Assembly (NCBI RefSeq): GCF_003752415.1
Contig: NZ_RKHG01000001.1
Coordinates: 620,001 to 684,000, forward strand
DNA: 64,000 nt
Direction of reading: 5' to 3'
Origin: Luteococcus japonicus
GTDB taxonomy: Bacteria > Actinomycetota > Actinomycetes > Propionibacteriales > Propionibacteriaceae
Numbering within the stretch: position 1 is the first letter of the stretch; the number at the start of each line of letters is the position of its first letter. This document shows, in pieces, positions 35,799 to 46,093 of the stretch. Made by a program: the position numbers and the translations under genes. The notes under the pieces are model-generated. The model did no database searches. It worked only from the letters and a program-made list of their open reading frames with translations, and was not told the origin of the DNA.

Positions 35799-37463
35799 TC
35801 ACTCCTCCCCGGGGGAGTCCACGCCGCTGTCGGGTACCTCCTGGTTGCTCATCGGAATGTTCTTCGGCCGCGGGCCGTGGTAGTCCGGGCCATAGGCGCC
35901 GGGCGCAGGACGACGCTTGCGCATCGGGGCCTCGACGCCGGGTGCCAGCCGGCGCGAATGGATCAGGAATCCGGTGTGCCCCGTCGAACCATGCCCCGGA
36001 CGGATCGCCAGGCCTTCGGCGTGCCAGTCGCGTGTGGTGGTCTCGGTGGCATGCGGCTCGGTCCAGCCACCATGCGTACGCAGGGTGTCGGCGACCCGCC
36101 CCAGCTGGGTGGCAGTGGCGACGTAGCAGGTGAGCACACCGCCGGGGACCAGCACGTCACCCACTGCGTCGATGCACTCCCAGGGCGCCAACATGTCCAG
36201 CACGGCACGGTCGACGGGCTCGTCGCGCAGGCTCTCCACCAGGTCACCCACGGTAAGCGTCCACCCCGGGTGCGGCTGCCCCAGGAAGTTCTCCACATTG
36301 GCCTTGGCGACGTCTGCGAATTCCTGGCGACGTTCGTAGGAGTTCAGCTTGCCCTCGGGGCCGATGGCGCGCAGCATCGCGATGCTCAGCGCGCCCGACC
36401 CGACGCCCGCCTCCAGCACGCGCGCGCCGGGGAAGATGTCTCCCCACATGAGGATCTGGGCGGCATCCTTGGGGTAGATGACGGCCGCCTCGCGGGGCAT
36501 GGAGACCATGTAGTCACTCATCAACGGCCGCAGGACCAGGAAGACGGTGCCGGAGCTGGCGGCCACCGTGATGCCCTCGGGCTGACCGATCATCGCCTCG
36601 TGGGCGATGTGCCCCTTGGTGGTGTGAAAGTTCTTGCCCGGGGTCAGCTGCACGGAGTGGCGGCGGCCCTTGTTGTCCGTCAGGGTCACCCGCTCCCCCG
36701 CCTGCAGCGGGCCCGAGCGCACACCGGACAGGCCGTCGCTGACGGGGATGGCCGGAGTCTCCATCTTGGCCGGGCGGCCGATACAGCGGCGGTAGAGCTG
36801 GAAGAGCAGCGTGCAGGTGACGCCTTCGAGGGAGTCGATCACCATGCGACGGCGGGCCTCGGGAACCGGGATCGTCGACGGGATGGCCACCACCACGGCA
36901 CCCGAGGCCTGGCCCGCGTCGGCACCCGTCGGCGAGTCCTCCAGCACCAGACACTTGGTGACGTCGACACCCAACAACTCGGCCGCCTTGACGTACCCGT
37001 CGGGTGCGGGCTTGTTGTTCTCCACCTCGTCGCCACCGACGATGGCCTCGAAACCGAGCTCCGGCAGGCTCGCGAGGATCGCCTCCAGGATGTAGCGCGG
37101 GGTGGAACTGACCAGCGCGATACGCACCTGCTGCTGGCGCATCTCGGTGAGCAGTTCGTGGGCGCCGGGCAGGAAGAGCTTCTCCCCTTCCTGCGCCATG
37201 GACTCCACGGCCCGACGCTCCAGGTCCACCCGCAGGTCGTCGGCGGTGACGTCGTCGCGGCCCAGGCGCTCGGCCATCAGGTCGGCCAGACCCCACACGG
37301 ACATCCCGACGATCGCCTGCGAGTCTGCCTCGCTCCACGCCAGGCCGAAGTGCTGCGCGGTCTGGACCTCGCAGCGCATCCAGATGGGTTCGGTGTCTAC
37401 CAGAGTGCTGTCGAAGTCCCACAGGACGGCTGCGGGGCGGGCTGCAGTGAAGGAATTGGTCAT
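35799..37463 (-). CDS. Fusion of a HAD-family phosphatase with tRNA (adenine-58-N1)-methyltransferase TrmI
   Basis: One frame of 554 codons encodes two enzymes. Residues 1-230 are a HAD hydrolase of the beta-phosphoglucomutase type: [13 protein letters not shown] (motif I), LVSSTPRY (II), [16 protein letters not shown] (III) and [13 protein letters not shown] (IV). From about residue 234 ([11 protein letters not shown]) the TrmI part follows, with [36 protein letters not shown] (SAM site), [12 protein letters not shown] and a basic C-terminus. No stop codon separates the parts. TrmI usually stands alone upstream of arc in actinobacteria. ATG 37463 starts with a weak GGGTG site. An internal start at 36764 could also yield free TrmI. 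Confidence 0.9.
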   Translation of the reverse strand: MTNSFTAARPAAVLWDFDSTLVDTEPIWMRCEVQTAQHFGLAWSEADSQAIVGMSVWGLADLMAERLGRDDVTADDLRVDLERRAVESMAQEGEKLFLPGAHELLTEMRQQQVRIALVSSTPRYILEAILASLPELGFEAIVGGDEVENNKPAPDGYVKAAELLGVDVTKCLVLEDSPTGADAGQASGAVVVAIPSTIPVPEARRRMVIDSLEGVTCTLLFQLYRRCIGRPAKMETPAIPVSDGLSGVRSGPLQAGERVTLTDNKGRRHSVQLTPGKNFHTTKGHIAHEAMIGQPEGITVAASSGTVFLVLRPLMSDYMVSMPREAAVIYPKDAAQILMWGDIFPGARVLEAGVGSGALSIAMLRAIGPEGKLNSYERRQEFADVAKANVENFLGQPHPGWTLTVGDLVESLRDEPVDRAVLDMLAPWECIDAVGDVLVPGGVLTCYVATATQLGRVADTLRTHGGWTEPHATETTTRDWHAEGLAIRPGHGSTGHTGFLIHSRRLAPGVEAPMRKRRPAPGAYGPDYHGPRPKNIPMSNQEVPDSGVDSPGEE

Positions 37464-37604
37464 GATGCACCCATTCTTCCAGAGCCGACCCACAGCGCGG
37501 CACCGCGCGCAAGCCAGTTGCCCAGACACACCCCGAAGTGCCTGCGGAATGCACGCCGGGCACGCGACGATGGAAGGCATCACCCACCACGCGAAGGGAA
37601 TCCC

Positions 37605-38885
37605 ATGACCGACGAGCTTTCGCCGAAGACCCCGTCGAACGACCAGCCCAGCGGGTCCGCCCCCGCGCCTCGGCCGGAGGCCGGCTGGCCGCCACCAGTT
37701 GCCCCGTCCCAGACACCTCGCCCCTCATCCGTGGGAATCGCACCCGTGGGATTCTCACCCGTCGTCGCCCCGTCGCAGGGCACCTTCAAGCGGGGCTTTG
37801 GCTACGGCTTCGGCGGCGCTCTGGGCGCCGGGACGGTACTGCTGGGACTGTCGGTGGTCGGCAGCCTCCTGACGATGGCCACCTTCGCCGGGATCGGTGC
37901 CCTGGTGGACGGCGCCACGACACCCAGCGCGGACGGCACCAGCTACGAGACCGTCTGGGGCTCTGACGACGCCAGCAAGACGCTGCGCGCCATCGACGTG
38001 CGCGGCGCGATCATGGCCGGCGGAGACCAGGGCATGGGGCTGACCCAGGCCACCTACGGCTACGAGGTGGCCGACACCATCGACCAGATGACCAAGGAGG
38101 ACGCCGACGGCCTGGTGCTGCGGATGGACACGCCCGGCGGCACCATCAACGGTTCGCGGGCCATCGGCGAAGCCGTCATCCGGTACAAGGAGCGCACCGG
38201 CCACAAGGTGGTTGCCGTCGTCGAGGGCATGAGTGCCTCGGGCGGCATGTTCGCCATGGCCCCCGCGGACAAGATCATCGCGGACCACGGGACCCTGGTG
38301 GGCTCCATCGGCGTGATCAGCGGACCCTTCCAGCAGTACAAGGACGTCAAGGCCGTTGACGGTGGCCTGTTGGGCGGCGGCGTGACCACCACTGGTGGCA
38401 TCACCAGCGAGTACATCTCGCAGGGCAAGGGCAAGGACTTCGGCAATCCCTACCGCGCCATGACGCCGGAAGAACGCAAGGTGTGGACCGACGGCCTGGC
38501 CGCCGAGTATGCGGGCTTCACCAGCTGGGTCGCGCAGCACCGCAAGATCCCCGAAGCCACCATCCGCAATGACCTGGGCGCCCACATCTTCGATCCCGAG
38601 ACCGCCAAGAAGAAGGGTCTGGTCGACGAGGTGCTGGGCCGCGATGAGGCCTACCGCGAGGCCGCGAAGGCCAATGGACTGGATCCGGCGGACACCCGCC
38701 TCGAGGCCTCCACTATGCCAGGCTTCCTGAACAGCCTGCTGGGTGCCGAGGCCCGCATCTACGGCCAGGCACCGGCCGCGACGGCCGAGAAGGGCCAGGC
38801 GGTGCGCATCACCAGCGTGATCTGCACCGGCTCACCGCAGGTGCTGGCGTGGAATGGTCCGACGACCCAGTTCTGCGGACGCTGA
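37605..38885 (+). CDS. SppA-like S49 family signal peptide peptidase
   Basis: The 426-aa protein has a Pro-rich cytoplasmic N-terminus, a TM helix (LGAGTVLLGLSVVGSLLTMAT, residues 70-90), and an S49 domain outside. LRAIDVRGAI and VLRMDTPGGTINGSRAIGEA are the first blocks, VEGMSASGGMFAM contains the nucleophile Ser, and GTLVGSIGVISG follows. ATG 37605 follows GCGAAGGGAA. The open frame upstream to 35877 is only antisense to the HAD-TrmI gene. The likely task is degradation of signal peptides or membrane protein fragments. Confidence 0.88.
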   Translation: MTDELSPKTPSNDQPSGSAPAPRPEAGWPPPVAPSQTPRPSSVGIAPVGFSPVVAPSQGTFKRGFGYGFGGALGAGTVLLGLSVVGSLLTMATFAGIGALVDGATTPSADGTSYETVWGSDDASKTLRAIDVRGAIMAGGDQGMGLTQATYGYEVADTIDQMTKEDADGLVLRMDTPGGTINGSRAIGEAVIRYKERTGHKVVAVVEGMSASGGMFAMAPADKIIADHGTLVGSIGVISGPFQQYKDVKAVDGGLLGGGVTTTGGITSEYISQGKGKDFGNPYRAMTPEERKVWTDGLAAEYAGFTSWVAQHRKIPEATIRNDLGAHIFDPETAKKKGLVDEVLGRDEAYREAAKANGLDPADTRLEASTMPGFLNSLLGAEARIYGQAPAATAEKGQAVRITSVICTGSPQVLAWNGPTTQFCGR

Positions 38886-38887
38886 CC

Positions 38888-38955
38888 CCTCGACAGGCTC
38901 GGGGACCGAAGAACGACAGGCTCGGCCATCGGAACCACGGCCGAGCCTGTCGAGG
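38888..38955. repeat. Intergenic inverted repeat with CTCGACAGGCTCGG core
   Basis: CCTCGACAGGCTCGG at 38888-38902 is the exact inverse of CCGAGCCTGTCGAGG at 38941-38955, with one more partial copy at 38913-38924. It lies between convergent genes and may act as a bidirectional terminator. The same core occurs at 39489-39537. Confidence 0.75.
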
Positions 38956-38962
38956 CCTCACC

Positions 38963-39436
38963 TCAGCCGCGAAACTTCCTCGCCAGCCCGCGCAGACCGA
39001 GCTTCGGCTGGTAGGTCCCACCGAGGGTCGCGCTGGCGAGCACATGGCCGGCAATGGCATCGGTCAGCTCGTCGACGCCGAAGCCCTTGCGCAGGTTCGG
39101 GAAGACGTCCAGTGCAGCGATCGTGAAGACGTAGTGGTGCAGCCCCGACGGCGGGCACGGCCCCTCATAGCCCTGGGCCCGGGTGCCCTTGCCCTCTACG
39201 GATCCCGGCGGGAGGGTGCCCTCTGGGGTCTGGTCCACGACGCCGGGCAACACGACGAGCCAGTGCTGGTAGCCCGGTGCGTCCTCGTCGGTCAGGGTCA
39301 GGGCGAATCCCTTGGTCCCGGCCGGCGCCCCACTCCAGTAGAGCGCCGGCGAGACGTCGCGGCCGTGCCCCGGCCCCAGGTGCAGCTTCGGGATCGGTTC
39401 ACCGTCGCGGAAGGCCGGGCTGGTCAGTGTGAGCAT
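38963..39436 (-). CDS. YbhB/PEBP-like protein
   Basis: This 157-aa protein of the phosphatidylethanolamine-binding protein family has LTDEDAPGYQHWLVVLPG and GYEGPCPPSGLHHYVFTIAALD, the two signature blocks of the anion-binding pocket. No signal peptide is seen, so it is cytoplasmic. The cellular role of bacterial PEBPs is not settled. Confidence 0.9.
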   Translation of the reverse strand: MLTLTSPAFRDGEPIPKLHLGPGHGRDVSPALYWSGAPAGTKGFALTLTDEDAPGYQHWLVVLPGVVDQTPEGTLPPGSVEGKGTRAQGYEGPCPPSGLHHYVFTIAALDVFPNLRKGFGVDELTDAIAGHVLASATLGGTYQPKLGLRGLARKFRG

Positions 39437-39453
39437 GCCGCCAGCCTACGGCC

Positions 39454-39537
39454 CCTCGACACGCTCGAGGAACGAACTCGGCCCCTCCCTCGACAGGCTC
39501 GGACAACGGGGCGAATCCGGTGACCGAGCCTGTCGAG
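39454..39537. repeat. Further intergenic CTCGACAGGCTCGG inverted repeat
   Basis: CTCGACAGGCTCGG at 39489-39502 is inverted at 39524-39537, ending two bases before the metH stop codon. A related palindrome CCTCGACACGCTCGAGG lies at 39454-39470. It probably serves as the metH terminator. Confidence 0.7.
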
Positions 39538-39538
39538 A

Positions 39539-42500
39539 TCACTTCGCGTTGAAGTACTTCGCCTCCGCATGGTGCACGACGATGGCGTCCGTGGACTGCT
39601 CCGGGTGCAGCTGCAGCTCCTCACTCAGCTCGACGCCGATCCGCCACGGCTCCAGCAACTCGACGAGCTTGGTGCGGTCGGTCAGCTCCGGGCAGGCCGG
39701 GTAGCCGAAGGAGTAGCGCGAACCGCGGTAGTCCTGCTTCTGGATGGCCCGGTCGACGTTGGAATTCGTCGCCGCGTAGCCCAGCTCCTCACGGGTCCGG
39801 GCGTGCCACATCTCCGCCAGCGCCTCGGTCAGCTGAACGCTCAGGCCGTGCAGTTCGAGGTAGTCACGGTAGGAGTTGGCCTCGAAGAGCTTCGCCGTCT
39901 CGCGGGCCACGGCCGAACCCATGGTGACCAGCTGCATCGGCAGCACGTCGGGGCCAAAGTCGTCGAACTCCTGCTTGTCCCGGAAGAAGTCCGCCAGGCA
40001 GAGGCGACGGTCGCGTCGCTGGCGCGGGAAGGTGAAGCGGGCCACCTCCTTGGCGTGGTCCTCTGGATCGAGCACGACGAGGGTCTCGTCGACGGAGTAG
40101 CACGGGAAGTATCCGTGCACCACGGCGAACTCGGCCAGCGAATCGGCCTTGACGCGGTCCAGCCACATCCGCAGCCGCGGGCGTCCCTCGCTCTCCACGA
40201 GCTCCTCGTAGGAGGCACCGTCATCGCCACGGCCGGGCTTCAGACCCCACTGGCCCAGGAAGGTGGCGCGCTCGTCGAGCCATTCGACCACCTCGGCCAG
40301 CTGGATGCCCTTGACCACCCGCGTGCCCCAGAAGGGCGGGGTGGGGACGTCGACTCCGCCCTCGGGGGTTGGGCGCGCCACGTCGGAGCGGACCCCCAGT
40401 TCGGGTTCGGCGATCTCCACGGCGGGTCCCTTGGGGATGCGTCGCGGCTTGATGTCGGGAAGTTTGGCGCCGGGTTCGCCCCGCTTGACGGCCATCACCG
40501 CGTCCATCAGCGCCAGTCCCTCGAAGGCGTCCTTGGCGTAGCGCACCTCACCGGTGAACTGCTCGTTCAGGTCGTGCTCGACGAAGGCGCGGGTCAGCGC
40601 GGCGCCGCCCAGCATCACCGGGTACTTGCCACCCAGCCCCAGCTGGTCCAGCTCGGCCAGGTTGTCCTTCATCACCATGGTGGACTTGACCAGCAACCCG
40701 CTCATCCCGATCGCGTCGGCCTTGTTGGCCTCGGCCGCCTCGACGATGGCGCTGATCGGCTGCTTGATGCCCAGGTTCACAACGGAGTAGCCGTTGTTGG
40801 ACACGATGATGTCGACGAGGTTCTTGCCGATGTCGTGCACGTCCCCCTTGACGGTGGCCAGCACGATGGTGCCCTTGCCTGAGCTGTCGTCGGTGACCTC
40901 CAGATGCGGTTCCAGGTAGGCGACGGCGGTCTTCATCACCTCGGCCGACTGCAGCACGAAGGGCAGCTGCATCTGGCCGGATCCGAACAGGTCGCCGACC
41001 ACCTTCATGCCGGCCAGCAGGTCCTCGTTGATGATGTCGAGGGCCTTCTTGGTCTGCAGCGCCTCGTCGAGGTCGGCCTCCAGGCCCTTCGATTCGCCGT
41101 CGATGATGCGGCGCTGCAGGCGTTCGGCCAGCGGCAGGGCCGCCAGCTCCGCCGCACGGGTGGCGCGCATGTCGGCGGCCTTGACGCCCTCGAAGAGTCC
41201 CAGGTAACGGGTCAGTGGGTCGTAGCCGGGCTCGTCGTCGGTGGCGGGCCGACGACGGTCGTGCACCAGGTCCAGCGCCACCTCGCGTTGTTCGTCGGGG
41301 ATCCGGTCCATCGGCATGATCTTGGCGGCGTGCACGATGGCGGAGTCCAGACCGGCCTCGACGCACTCGTGCAGGAAGACCGAGTTCAGCACGATCCTGG
41401 CGGCGGGATTGAGTCCGAAGGAGATGTTGGACACACCCAAGGTGGTGCGCACGCCCGGGTATCGCCGCTTGAGCTCACGGATGGCGTCGATGGTCTCCAG
41501 ACCGTCGCGGCGGGTCTCCTCCTGACCGGTGGCGATCGGGAAGGTGAGGCAGTCGACGAGGATGTCGCCCACCTCCAGGCCCCAGTTCTCTGTCAGGTCG
41601 TCGATCAGCCGGCTGGCGACGCGCACCTTCCACTCGGCGGTGCGGGCCTGGCCCTCCTCGTCGATGGTCAGGGCGACCACGGCGGCACCGTGCTCCTGCA
41701 CGACGGGCATGATCCGGGCGTAGCGGCTGGTGGGGCCGTCGCCGTCCTCGAAGTTGACCGAGTTGATCACGCAGCGACCGGCCAGCGTCTCCAGCCCGGC
41801 CTCGATCACCTCGGGCTCGGTGGAGTCCAGCATGATCGGCAGGGTGACAGCGGTGGTGAACCGGCTGGCCAGCTGCCGCATGTCCGCGGCACCGTCGCGG
41901 CCAACGTAGTCGGTGCACAGGTCCAGCAGGTGGGCGCCGTCACGGATCTGCGCCTTGGCGATCTCGACGCACTCGTCGATGTTCCCGGCCAGCATCGCCT
42001 CGCGGAAGGCCTTCGAGCCATTGGCATTGGTGCGTTCGCCGATGCTGAGGTAGCTGGCGTCCTGGGCGAGGGGCACCTCGGAGTAGAGCGAGCTGACGCC
42101 GTGCACGTGCTCGGGAGTGCGCGCGGCCACTTCGCGGCCGCCTACGGTCTGGTCGAGCAGCCGGATGTGCTCCGGGGTGGTGCCGCAGCAGCCGCCGACC
42201 ACACTCAGCCCGTAGTCGGTGGCGAATCGGTCCAGCGCCGTGGACAGGCCCTGGGGATCCAGCGGGTAGCTCGCACCGTCGGGGCCGAGCACCGGCAGGC
42301 CGGCATTGGGCATGCACCCGACGCCGGCGCGGGAGTGCTTGGCGAGGTGGCGCAGGTGCTCGCTCATCTCGGCCGGTCCGGTGGCGCAGTTCATCCCGAT
42401 CACGTCGACCCCGAGCGGTTCGATGGCCGTCAGGGCGGCGCCGATCTCGCTGCCCAGCAGCATGGTTCCGGTGGTCTCGACGGTGATGTTGACGAAGATC

Positions 42501-43060
42501 GGCAGGTCGATGCCGGCGGCTGCCCGGGCGCGCTTGGTGGCGATGATCGCCGCCTTGGCCTGGAGGAGGTCCTGGCAGGTCTCGATCTGAACCGCGTCGA
42601 TGCCGCCGGCGATCATGGCCGTCACCTGGCGCTGGTAGGCATCGCGGATCTGGGCGAAGGTGATGTGGCCCAGCGTGGGCAGCTTGGTGCCGGGCCCGAT
42701 GGATCCGAGCACGAAGCGTGGCTTGTCGGCAGTGGTGAACTCGTCGGCCACCCGCCTGGCGATCCGGGCGCTGGCTTCGGCCAGTTCCTCGATCCGGTCA
42801 CTGATCCCGTACTCCCCCAGCGCGGCCAGGTTGGTGCCGAAGGTATTGGTCTCCACCATGTCCGCACCGGCCTCGAAATAGGCGCGATGAATGGACGCGA
42901 TGACGTCGGGACGCGTGACCGAGAGCACCTCATTGCAGCCCTCGAGGTTCTCGAAGTCGTCCATGGACAGGTCCACGGCCTGCAGCATGGTGCCCATCGC
43001 CCCGTCGGCCACGAGGATGCGATGGTGCAGCAGGTCACGCAGTGCAGGTGTGGAAGTCAT
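39539..43060 (-). CDS. metH: Cobalamin-dependent methionine synthase
   Basis: This 1173-aa enzyme methylates homocysteine from methyltetrahydrofolate. Domains in order: homocysteine-binding (ILVADGAMGTMLQ; zinc Cys in GMNCATGP and GGCCGTTPEH), pterin-binding (SIGERTNANGSKAFREAM), B12-binding (VKGDVHDIGKN, with the lower-axial His, and IGMSGLLVKST), and SAM-binding reactivation domain (RYSFGYPACPEL near the C-terminus). All are intact. ATG 43060 was preferred over GTG 43069; the ribosome site is weak. I see no cobalamin riboswitch in the 80-bp gap upstream. Confidence 0.96.
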   Translation of the reverse strand: MTSTPALRDLLHHRILVADGAMGTMLQAVDLSMDDFENLEGCNEVLSVTRPDVIASIHRAYFEAGADMVETNTFGTNLAALGEYGISDRIEELAEASARIARRVADEFTTADKPRFVLGSIGPGTKLPTLGHITFAQIRDAYQRQVTAMIAGGIDAVQIETCQDLLQAKAAIIATKRARAAAGIDLPIFVNITVETTGTMLLGSEIGAALTAIEPLGVDVIGMNCATGPAEMSEHLRHLAKHSRAGVGCMPNAGLPVLGPDGASYPLDPQGLSTALDRFATDYGLSVVGGCCGTTPEHIRLLDQTVGGREVAARTPEHVHGVSSLYSEVPLAQDASYLSIGERTNANGSKAFREAMLAGNIDECVEIAKAQIRDGAHLLDLCTDYVGRDGAADMRQLASRFTTAVTLPIMLDSTEPEVIEAGLETLAGRCVINSVNFEDGDGPTSRYARIMPVVQEHGAAVVALTIDEEGQARTAEWKVRVASRLIDDLTENWGLEVGDILVDCLTFPIATGQEETRRDGLETIDAIRELKRRYPGVRTTLGVSNISFGLNPAARIVLNSVFLHECVEAGLDSAIVHAAKIMPMDRIPDEQREVALDLVHDRRRPATDDEPGYDPLTRYLGLFEGVKAADMRATRAAELAALPLAERLQRRIIDGESKGLEADLDEALQTKKALDIINEDLLAGMKVVGDLFGSGQMQLPFVLQSAEVMKTAVAYLEPHLEVTDDSSGKGTIVLATVKGDVHDIGKNLVDIIVSNNGYSVVNLGIKQPISAIVEAAEANKADAIGMSGLLVKSTMVMKDNLAELDQLGLGGKYPVMLGGAALTRAFVEHDLNEQFTGEVRYAKDAFEGLALMDAVMAVKRGEPGAKLPDIKPRRIPKGPAVEIAEPELGVRSDVARPTPEGGVDVPTPPFWGTRVVKGIQLAEVVEWLDERATFLGQWGLKPGRGDDGASYEELVESEGRPRLRMWLDRVKADSLAEFAVVHGYFPCYSVDETLVVLDPEDHAKEVARFTFPRQRRDRRLCLADFFRDKQEFDDFGPDVLPMQLVTMGSAVARETAKLFEANSYRDYLELHGLSVQLTEALAEMWHARTREELGYAATNSNVDRAIQKQDYRGSRYSFGYPACPELTDRTKLVELLEPWRIGVELSEELQLHPEQSTDAIVVHHAEAKYFNAK

Positions 43061-43140
43061 ACCGACCACCCTATGGTGGTGTGACCAAAGTCACCGGCCA
43101 CCGCCAGTCTGCGGACGGCCGGTGCTCGGGTCCGGCCGAC

Positions 43141-44163
43141 TCAGGGGCGCAGCAGCACCTTCGTCGCGCGGCGCTCGTCCATCGCCTTGTAGGCCTCGGC
43201 CACCTCGGACAGTGGCAGTTCCAGGTCGAAGACCTTGCCGGGCTGGATCCTGCGCTCCCAGACGAGCTGCAGCAACTGCTCGAGGTAGGCGCGGACAGGC
43301 GCGACGCCGCCATGGATCCCCTTGTTCTTCCAGAACATCTGCTCCACGTCCACACCGCCGTGGGGCACACCCACGACGCCGACCATCCCGCCGGGACGCA
43401 CGGCCTCGACGGCCTGCACGCGGGCATCCTCGGTGCCGACGCACTCCAGCACCACGTCTGCGCCGATCCCGTCGGTCATCTCCCGGATCTTCTTCACCCC
43501 GTCCTCGCCGCGCTCGGCAACGATGTCGGTGGCACCGAACTCCTTCGCGATCTTCTGGCGGTCTGCGTGGCGGCTCATCGCGATGACGCGCTCCGCACCC
43601 AGCTGCACCGACGCCAGCACCGCGGAGAGGCCCACGGCGCCGTCTCCCACCACCGCGACGGTCGTGCCCCGGCCGACTCCCCCGCTCACGGCGGCATGCC
43701 AGCCGGTGCACATCACGTCGGACAGCGCCAGGAGGTGCGGGACGAGGTCCTCGTCGGGCTGTCCGGGGGTGGCCAGCAGGGTGCCGTCGGCCTGCGGGAT
43801 GCGGATCTTCTCCGCCTGGCAGCCGTCGTAGCCGCCGCCGTTGAGGCAGTTCGCATGGGCACCCCTGCGGCAGCACGCGCAGGTGTTGTCCGAATAGGTG
43901 AAACCGCCGACGACGAAGTCGCCCACCTTCACGGTGGTCACCTCGGCGCCGACGGCCTCGACGATGCCGACGTACTCGTGGCCGATCGGTGTCGGCTTCT
44001 TCACCTCGGCGATGCCGCGGTAACGCCACAGGTCCGAGCCGCAGACGCACGCGGCGACGGTGCGGATCACCGCATCGGTCGGTTCCTGGATGGTCGGGTC
44101 CTGTCGTTCCTCGAAGCGGACGTCCCCTGCTGCATGAATGATTGCTCCTCGCATGCCTCCCAT
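43141..44163 (-). CDS. Zinc-dependent alcohol dehydrogenase family protein
   Basis: The 340-aa medium-chain dehydrogenase has catalytic zinc ligands in VCGSDLW and PIGHEYVG and a structural-zinc-like cluster NTCACCRRGAHANCLNG. The NAD(P) fold motif is VVGDGAVGLSAVLA. The HALALSD and HAAVSGGVG regions fit the glutathione-independent or Zn-ADH branch. The start could be ATG 44163 (GAGGAT upstream) or ATG 44154. The substrate is unknown. Confidence 0.85.
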   Translation of the reverse strand: MGGMRGAIIHAAGDVRFEERQDPTIQEPTDAVIRTVAACVCGSDLWRYRGIAEVKKPTPIGHEYVGIVEAVGAEVTTVKVGDFVVGGFTYSDNTCACCRRGAHANCLNGGGYDGCQAEKIRIPQADGTLLATPGQPDEDLVPHLLALSDVMCTGWHAAVSGGVGRGTTVAVVGDGAVGLSAVLASVQLGAERVIAMSRHADRQKIAKEFGATDIVAERGEDGVKKIREMTDGIGADVVLECVGTEDARVQAVEAVRPGGMVGVVGVPHGGVDVEQMFWKNKGIHGGVAPVRAYLEQLLQLVWERRIQPGKVFDLELPLSEVAEAYKAMDERRATKVLLRP

Positions 44164-44176
44164 GGAAGCACGATCC

Positions 44177-45907
44177 TCACACTTGCACAGCCTCCTCTCG
44201 GGCACGGGCCAGTTCCTCGGCACGTCGTGCCTCTGCCGTGGCAGCCTCGGCACGGCGCAGCGCCTCGCGGGCGTCCTGCTCTGCCTGCTCCGCCACGCTC
44301 ACCTCGACGGCAGCCTCCTGGGCGCTCGGCTCCTGGGCGATCACGCTGACCGGTGCGGTGGCGAAGAGCTCTTCCACGTCCAGGTCCGGGTTCTCCTCCT
44401 GCTGGGCGACGAGTTCCTGTGCCTCGTCCTCGCTGGCCACCGTCGGCATCGAGCCGAGCAGCGGCTGCCGGGCGGACTCGCGCAACTGGGTGGCGGCCAG
44501 CAGGCCCAGCAGCTCGACCGCGATGATCCAGTAGGCGGGCGCCAGTCGGTCGCCGGTGGATGCCACCAGGGCCTCCATGATCAAGCCCGCGGTACCGCCG
44601 AAGGCTGCCACGGCGAGGTTGTAGGAGATCCCCATGCCGCCGTAGCGGGAATGGGTCGGGAACATCGCGGGCAGCGACGAGGACTGGTTGCCCACCCACA
44701 GGAAGACGGGGACCACCAGTAGCAGCAGCCCGAGGACCGTCGACCAGACCTGCCCGTGACCCATCAGCAGGAAGGCGGGCACGGCGGTCAGCACGCCGGC
44801 CAGGGCGGCCATCACGGCGACATGCCGACGGCCGATCCGGTCCCCCAGCCAGCCACTGACCGGCACCAGCAGCGCCAGCACCACCAGCACGGGCAGGGTC
44901 AGCAGGTTGCCGTGCACCGCGTCGTAGCCGAGCGTCGTGGTGAGGTAGGTGGGCATGTAGCTGGTGAGCGCATAGGCGATGGTGTTCGCCGCCGCCACCA
45001 GCACGAAGACGATGCCCAGCTCGCGCCAGTAGGTCTTGACCAGTGCTCCCAGCCCGAGGGGTCCGTTCTCGGTGGCGATGATGGCGTCCTCCACATCACC
45101 CAGCCGGGTCACTGGGGTCGTGGCGCCATTCCCGTCCTGCTCCTCCTGCGCGGCGGCCTGGGCCTCCACGAAGGCCGGGGTGTCCTCGATGTGGGTCCGG
45201 AACCACAGCGCGACCATGCCCAGCGGCAGTGAGACGAGGAAGGGGATGCGCCATCCCCACGAGTACATGAAGCCCTCGGAGGTCATCACCTGCAGGGCGC
45301 CGACGAATCCGGCACCGGCCGCGAAACCCAGGTAGGAACCCAGGTCCAGCAGGGACGAGTAGAAGCCACGGCGCTTGTCCGGGGCGTACTCGGTGATGAA
45401 GGTGGTCGCGCCGGCGTACTCGCCGCCGGTGGAGAAGCCCTGCGCCAGCTTCAGCACGATCAGCAGCGCCGGGGCGAGGGCCCCGATCATGCCGTAGGTG
45501 GGCAGGATGCCGATCAGGAAGGTGGCCGCCGCCATCATCAGCAGGGTGAAGGCCAGCACCTGCTTTCGGCCCAGCCGGTCGCCCAGCTGGCCGAGGATGA
45601 TGCCGCCCAACGGACGGGCGACGAAGGTCACGGCGAAGACGCCCAGGCTGAACAGGTTCTGGATGGTGCCGCTGGCATCCGGCAGGAAGACGCGGCCCAG
45701 GATCACGGCCAGGTAGCCGTAGACGCCCACGTCGTACCACTCCATGAAGTTGCCGACGACGCTGCCCCAGACTGCCTTCTTCAGTGCCGATTCATCGACG
45801 ACCGTGACATCGTCCATCCTGAGCCGTCGTCTGCCGCGCATGGCCGCCAGCCTGCGTCTCTCGGCGCGAGCCGCTGCCTTGTCCTTGCGGCTGATGGTCG
45901 TCGTCAC
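44177..45907 (-). CDS. MHS-family (ProP/ShiA-like) MFS transporter with C-terminal coiled coil
   Basis: This transporter of about 576 aa has 12 predicted TM helices. MFS signatures are NFMEWYDVGVYGYLA in helix 1, GQLGDRLGRKQVL, and SGWLGDRIGRRHV in the second half; FSTGGEYAGATTFITEYAP is typical of the metabolite:H+ symporter branch. A basic N-terminus and a long Ala/Glu-rich C-terminal helix (EALRRAEAATAEARRAEELA) lie in the cytoplasm, as in ProP. GTG 45907 follows AGGA; the upstream open frame has no start signals. The substrate (proline/betaine or an organic acid) cannot be told. Confidence 0.88.
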   Translation of the reverse strand: MTTTISRKDKAAARAERRRLAAMRGRRRLRMDDVTVVDESALKKAVWGSVVGNFMEWYDVGVYGYLAVILGRVFLPDASGTIQNLFSLGVFAVTFVARPLGGIILGQLGDRLGRKQVLAFTLLMMAAATFLIGILPTYGMIGALAPALLIVLKLAQGFSTGGEYAGATTFITEYAPDKRRGFYSSLLDLGSYLGFAAGAGFVGALQVMTSEGFMYSWGWRIPFLVSLPLGMVALWFRTHIEDTPAFVEAQAAAQEEQDGNGATTPVTRLGDVEDAIIATENGPLGLGALVKTYWRELGIVFVLVAAANTIAYALTSYMPTYLTTTLGYDAVHGNLLTLPVLVVLALLVPVSGWLGDRIGRRHVAVMAALAGVLTAVPAFLLMGHGQVWSTVLGLLLLVVPVFLWVGNQSSSLPAMFPTHSRYGGMGISYNLAVAAFGGTAGLIMEALVASTGDRLAPAYWIIAVELLGLLAATQLRESARQPLLGSMPTVASEDEAQELVAQQEENPDLDVEELFATAPVSVIAQEPSAQEAAVEVSVAEQAEQDAREALRRAEAATAEARRAEELARAREEAVQV

Positions 45908-46093
45908 GGATTCCTGCACGGGCAAACCTGTCTGTGGGAGAACATGGACAGTGGCGGGCTGCTTGCCAGCGGTCCCGCCACGCCGACCATCATTTCGCAC
46001 CGGATGATCCAGAGTCGCGCTGTGGCGACCCGCTTCGCGCAGTGCGAAATTCCGCGTCGCGGGGCATTTCCGCGACGGACTAGGGTTGCCCGC

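Noticed and set aside
35877-37604. A 1002-residue plus-strand frame running from 35877 into the SppA gene
   Set aside because: Its first 576 codons are antisense to the HAD-TrmI gene and have no family features; the SppA gene has its own start with a ribosome site at 37605.
43061-43140. Possible cobalamin riboswitch ahead of metH
   Set aside because: The gap is only 80 bp and shows no B12-box-like sequence or suitable stems.
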